This document shows positions 63,321-64,000 of a DNA stretch of 64,000 nucleotides, piece by piece. Numbering within the stretch: the first letter of the stretch is position 1; each line of letters opens with the position of its first letter. The position numbers were made by a program, and so were the translations under genes. The notes under the pieces are model-generated. The model saw nothing but the letters and a program-made list of their open reading frames with translations, did no database searches and was not told the DNA's origin. The stretch is from an uncultured Oleispira sp. (GTDB lineage Bacteria > Pseudomonadota > Gammaproteobacteria > Pseudomonadales > Oceanobacteraceae): contig CAJVZR010000001.1 of assembly GCA_913019965.1 (NCBI GenBank), positions 1-64,000 on the forward strand, written 5' to 3'.

Positions 63321-64000
63321 ATGTCGATCCCAGAAAAAATATTATTTGTTGACGATGAACAGGATATTTTGAGTTCATTCAAGAGACAATTTAGAAAAAA
63401 GGCCGATATTTCAACTGCATTAAGTGGTAAGGAAGCTCTGGAATTAATCGACAATGAAAGTGAGTTTGCCGTCATCGTCTCTGATATGAGAATGCCAAGC
63501 ATGGATGGGGCTGAGTTTTTAGAAAAAGCAAAAAAGAAATCCCCCAATACCATTCGAATTCTTCTAACCGGTCAGACCGATTTAAATTCGGCCATATCAG
63601 CCATTAATCAAGGTCAAATATTCCGTTTCTTAACAAAACCTTGCTCTCAAGATATACTGCAAGAAGCGTTAAAAAGTGCTATTCGCCAATATAGATTATT
63701 AAACGTAGAGAAAGAATTACTGCAAAAAACAGTTAAAGGTTCAATCGAACTACTGAGTGAAATACTTTCAATCGTTAAGCCCCGTGTTTTCAGTAACTTC
63801 AATCGTATCAAAAAATACATTCATTATATTGCTTCTGAGCAAGGTGAAACCGATACTTGGGATTTTGAAGTGGCGGGAATGCTCTCTAGTTTGGGATATT
63901 TAACCTTACCCGAAGACTTGATAGAAAAAGCGCTAAAGCCGAATTCAGAACTTACGGCTTCCGAAAAGCTCGCCCTACAGGATGTTCCTTTAATCAGTAG
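63321..64000 (+). CDS. Response regulator with divergent HD domain, partial at window end
   Basis: The first 226 codons are visible; the gene runs off the window. A receiver domain (ILFVDDEQDILSSFKRQF, VIVSDMRMPSMDG with the phospho-Asp, LLTGQTDLNSAISAI, FLTKPCS) is followed by a coiled link and an HD-type region that aligns with RpfG-like phosphodiesterases. At the HD site the sequence is EVAGMLSSLGYLTLPEDL, so the metal-binding HD pair is replaced by SS. The receiver should be phosphorylated by the upstream kinase. Output by c-di-GMP hydrolysis is unlikely; signalling by protein contacts is more likely. A GGATTAAAACA leader precedes the ATG. Confidence 0.82.
   Translation, partial: MSIPEKILFVDDEQDILSSFKRQFRKKADISTALSGKEALELIDNESEFAVIVSDMRMPSMDGAEFLEKAKKKSPNTIRILLTGQTDLNSAISAINQGQIFRFLTKPCSQDILQEALKSAIRQYRLLNVEKELLQKTVKGSIELLSEILSIVKPRVFSNFNRIKKYIHYIASEQGETDTWDFEVAGMLSSLGYLTLPEDLIEKALKPNSELTASEKLALQDVPLIS

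Overview
The window is a densely packed chromosomal segment from a Gram-negative bacterium, most likely a marine gammaproteobacterium of the Oceanospirillales type. This rests on gene content: outer-membrane lipoproteins, RimO, a YbiT-type ABC-F protein, a PA4780-like RIO kinase, rhombosortase, and DUF5610 and DUF6482 proteins. The DNA looks moderately AT-rich. The genus cannot be fixed from sequence reading alone. I found no rRNA, tRNA, CRISPR array, prophage or insertion sequence.

Layout, left to right. Positions 1-1.6 kb hold purE-purK, the last genes of a purine biosynthesis unit. From 1.7 to 12.8 kb lies a mosaic of small envelope, redox and housekeeping genes: a lipoprotein, a DUF836 glutaredoxin, a DUF5610 protein, an orphan periplasmic binding protein, a chalcone-isomerase-like exported protein, a DMP19-like protein, a flavodoxin-fold protein, ArsH, YgiQ, a CWC protein and YbiT. 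From 12.8 to 21.7 kb the region looks more accessory. It holds a 121-bp inverted-repeat element, an octamer tandem repeat running into a glycosyltransferase 3' end, two AraC regulators, a MaoC-like protein, an outer-membrane barrel and a 7TMR-DISM hybrid histidine kinase.

From 21.7 to 24.8 kb a three-gene minus-strand unit encodes a secreted M6 metalloprotease with a C-terminal sorting tail, a rhombosortase likely to process it, and a Nudix hydrolase. From 25 to 30 kb are a YheT hydrolase, a glutaredoxin-like protein, signal peptidase I with an overlapping 43-residue CPFC membrane protein, a dGTPase and prephenate dehydratase. From 30 to 51 kb come an MBL-fold hydrolase, MltC, an HsmA protein, a RIO kinase beside a GGDEF-EAL protein, RecQ, an isolated lipoprotein, RimO, a DUF6351 protein, an oxidoreductase overlapping sbcB, a lipoprotein hydrolase and a large DUF349 protein.

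From 51 to 61 kb is an amino-acid catabolism block. A tightly coupled minus-strand operon (leucine dehydrogenase, E1 alpha, E1 beta, E2, FrnE-like DsbA) should convert branched-chain amino acids to acyl-CoAs. It lies divergently from putA, which converts proline to glutamate. The window ends with a histidine kinase and a response regulator, cut by the window edge, whose HD-type output domain lacks the catalytic HD pair.

Most of the window is ordinary core genome. The items most worth a second look are the protease-rhombosortase pair, the 43-residue gene overlapping lepB, the inverted-repeat element at 12986-13106, the pair of membrane/redox glutaredoxin-like paralogues with CPFC versus CPTS, and the E3-less branched-chain dehydrogenase operon.
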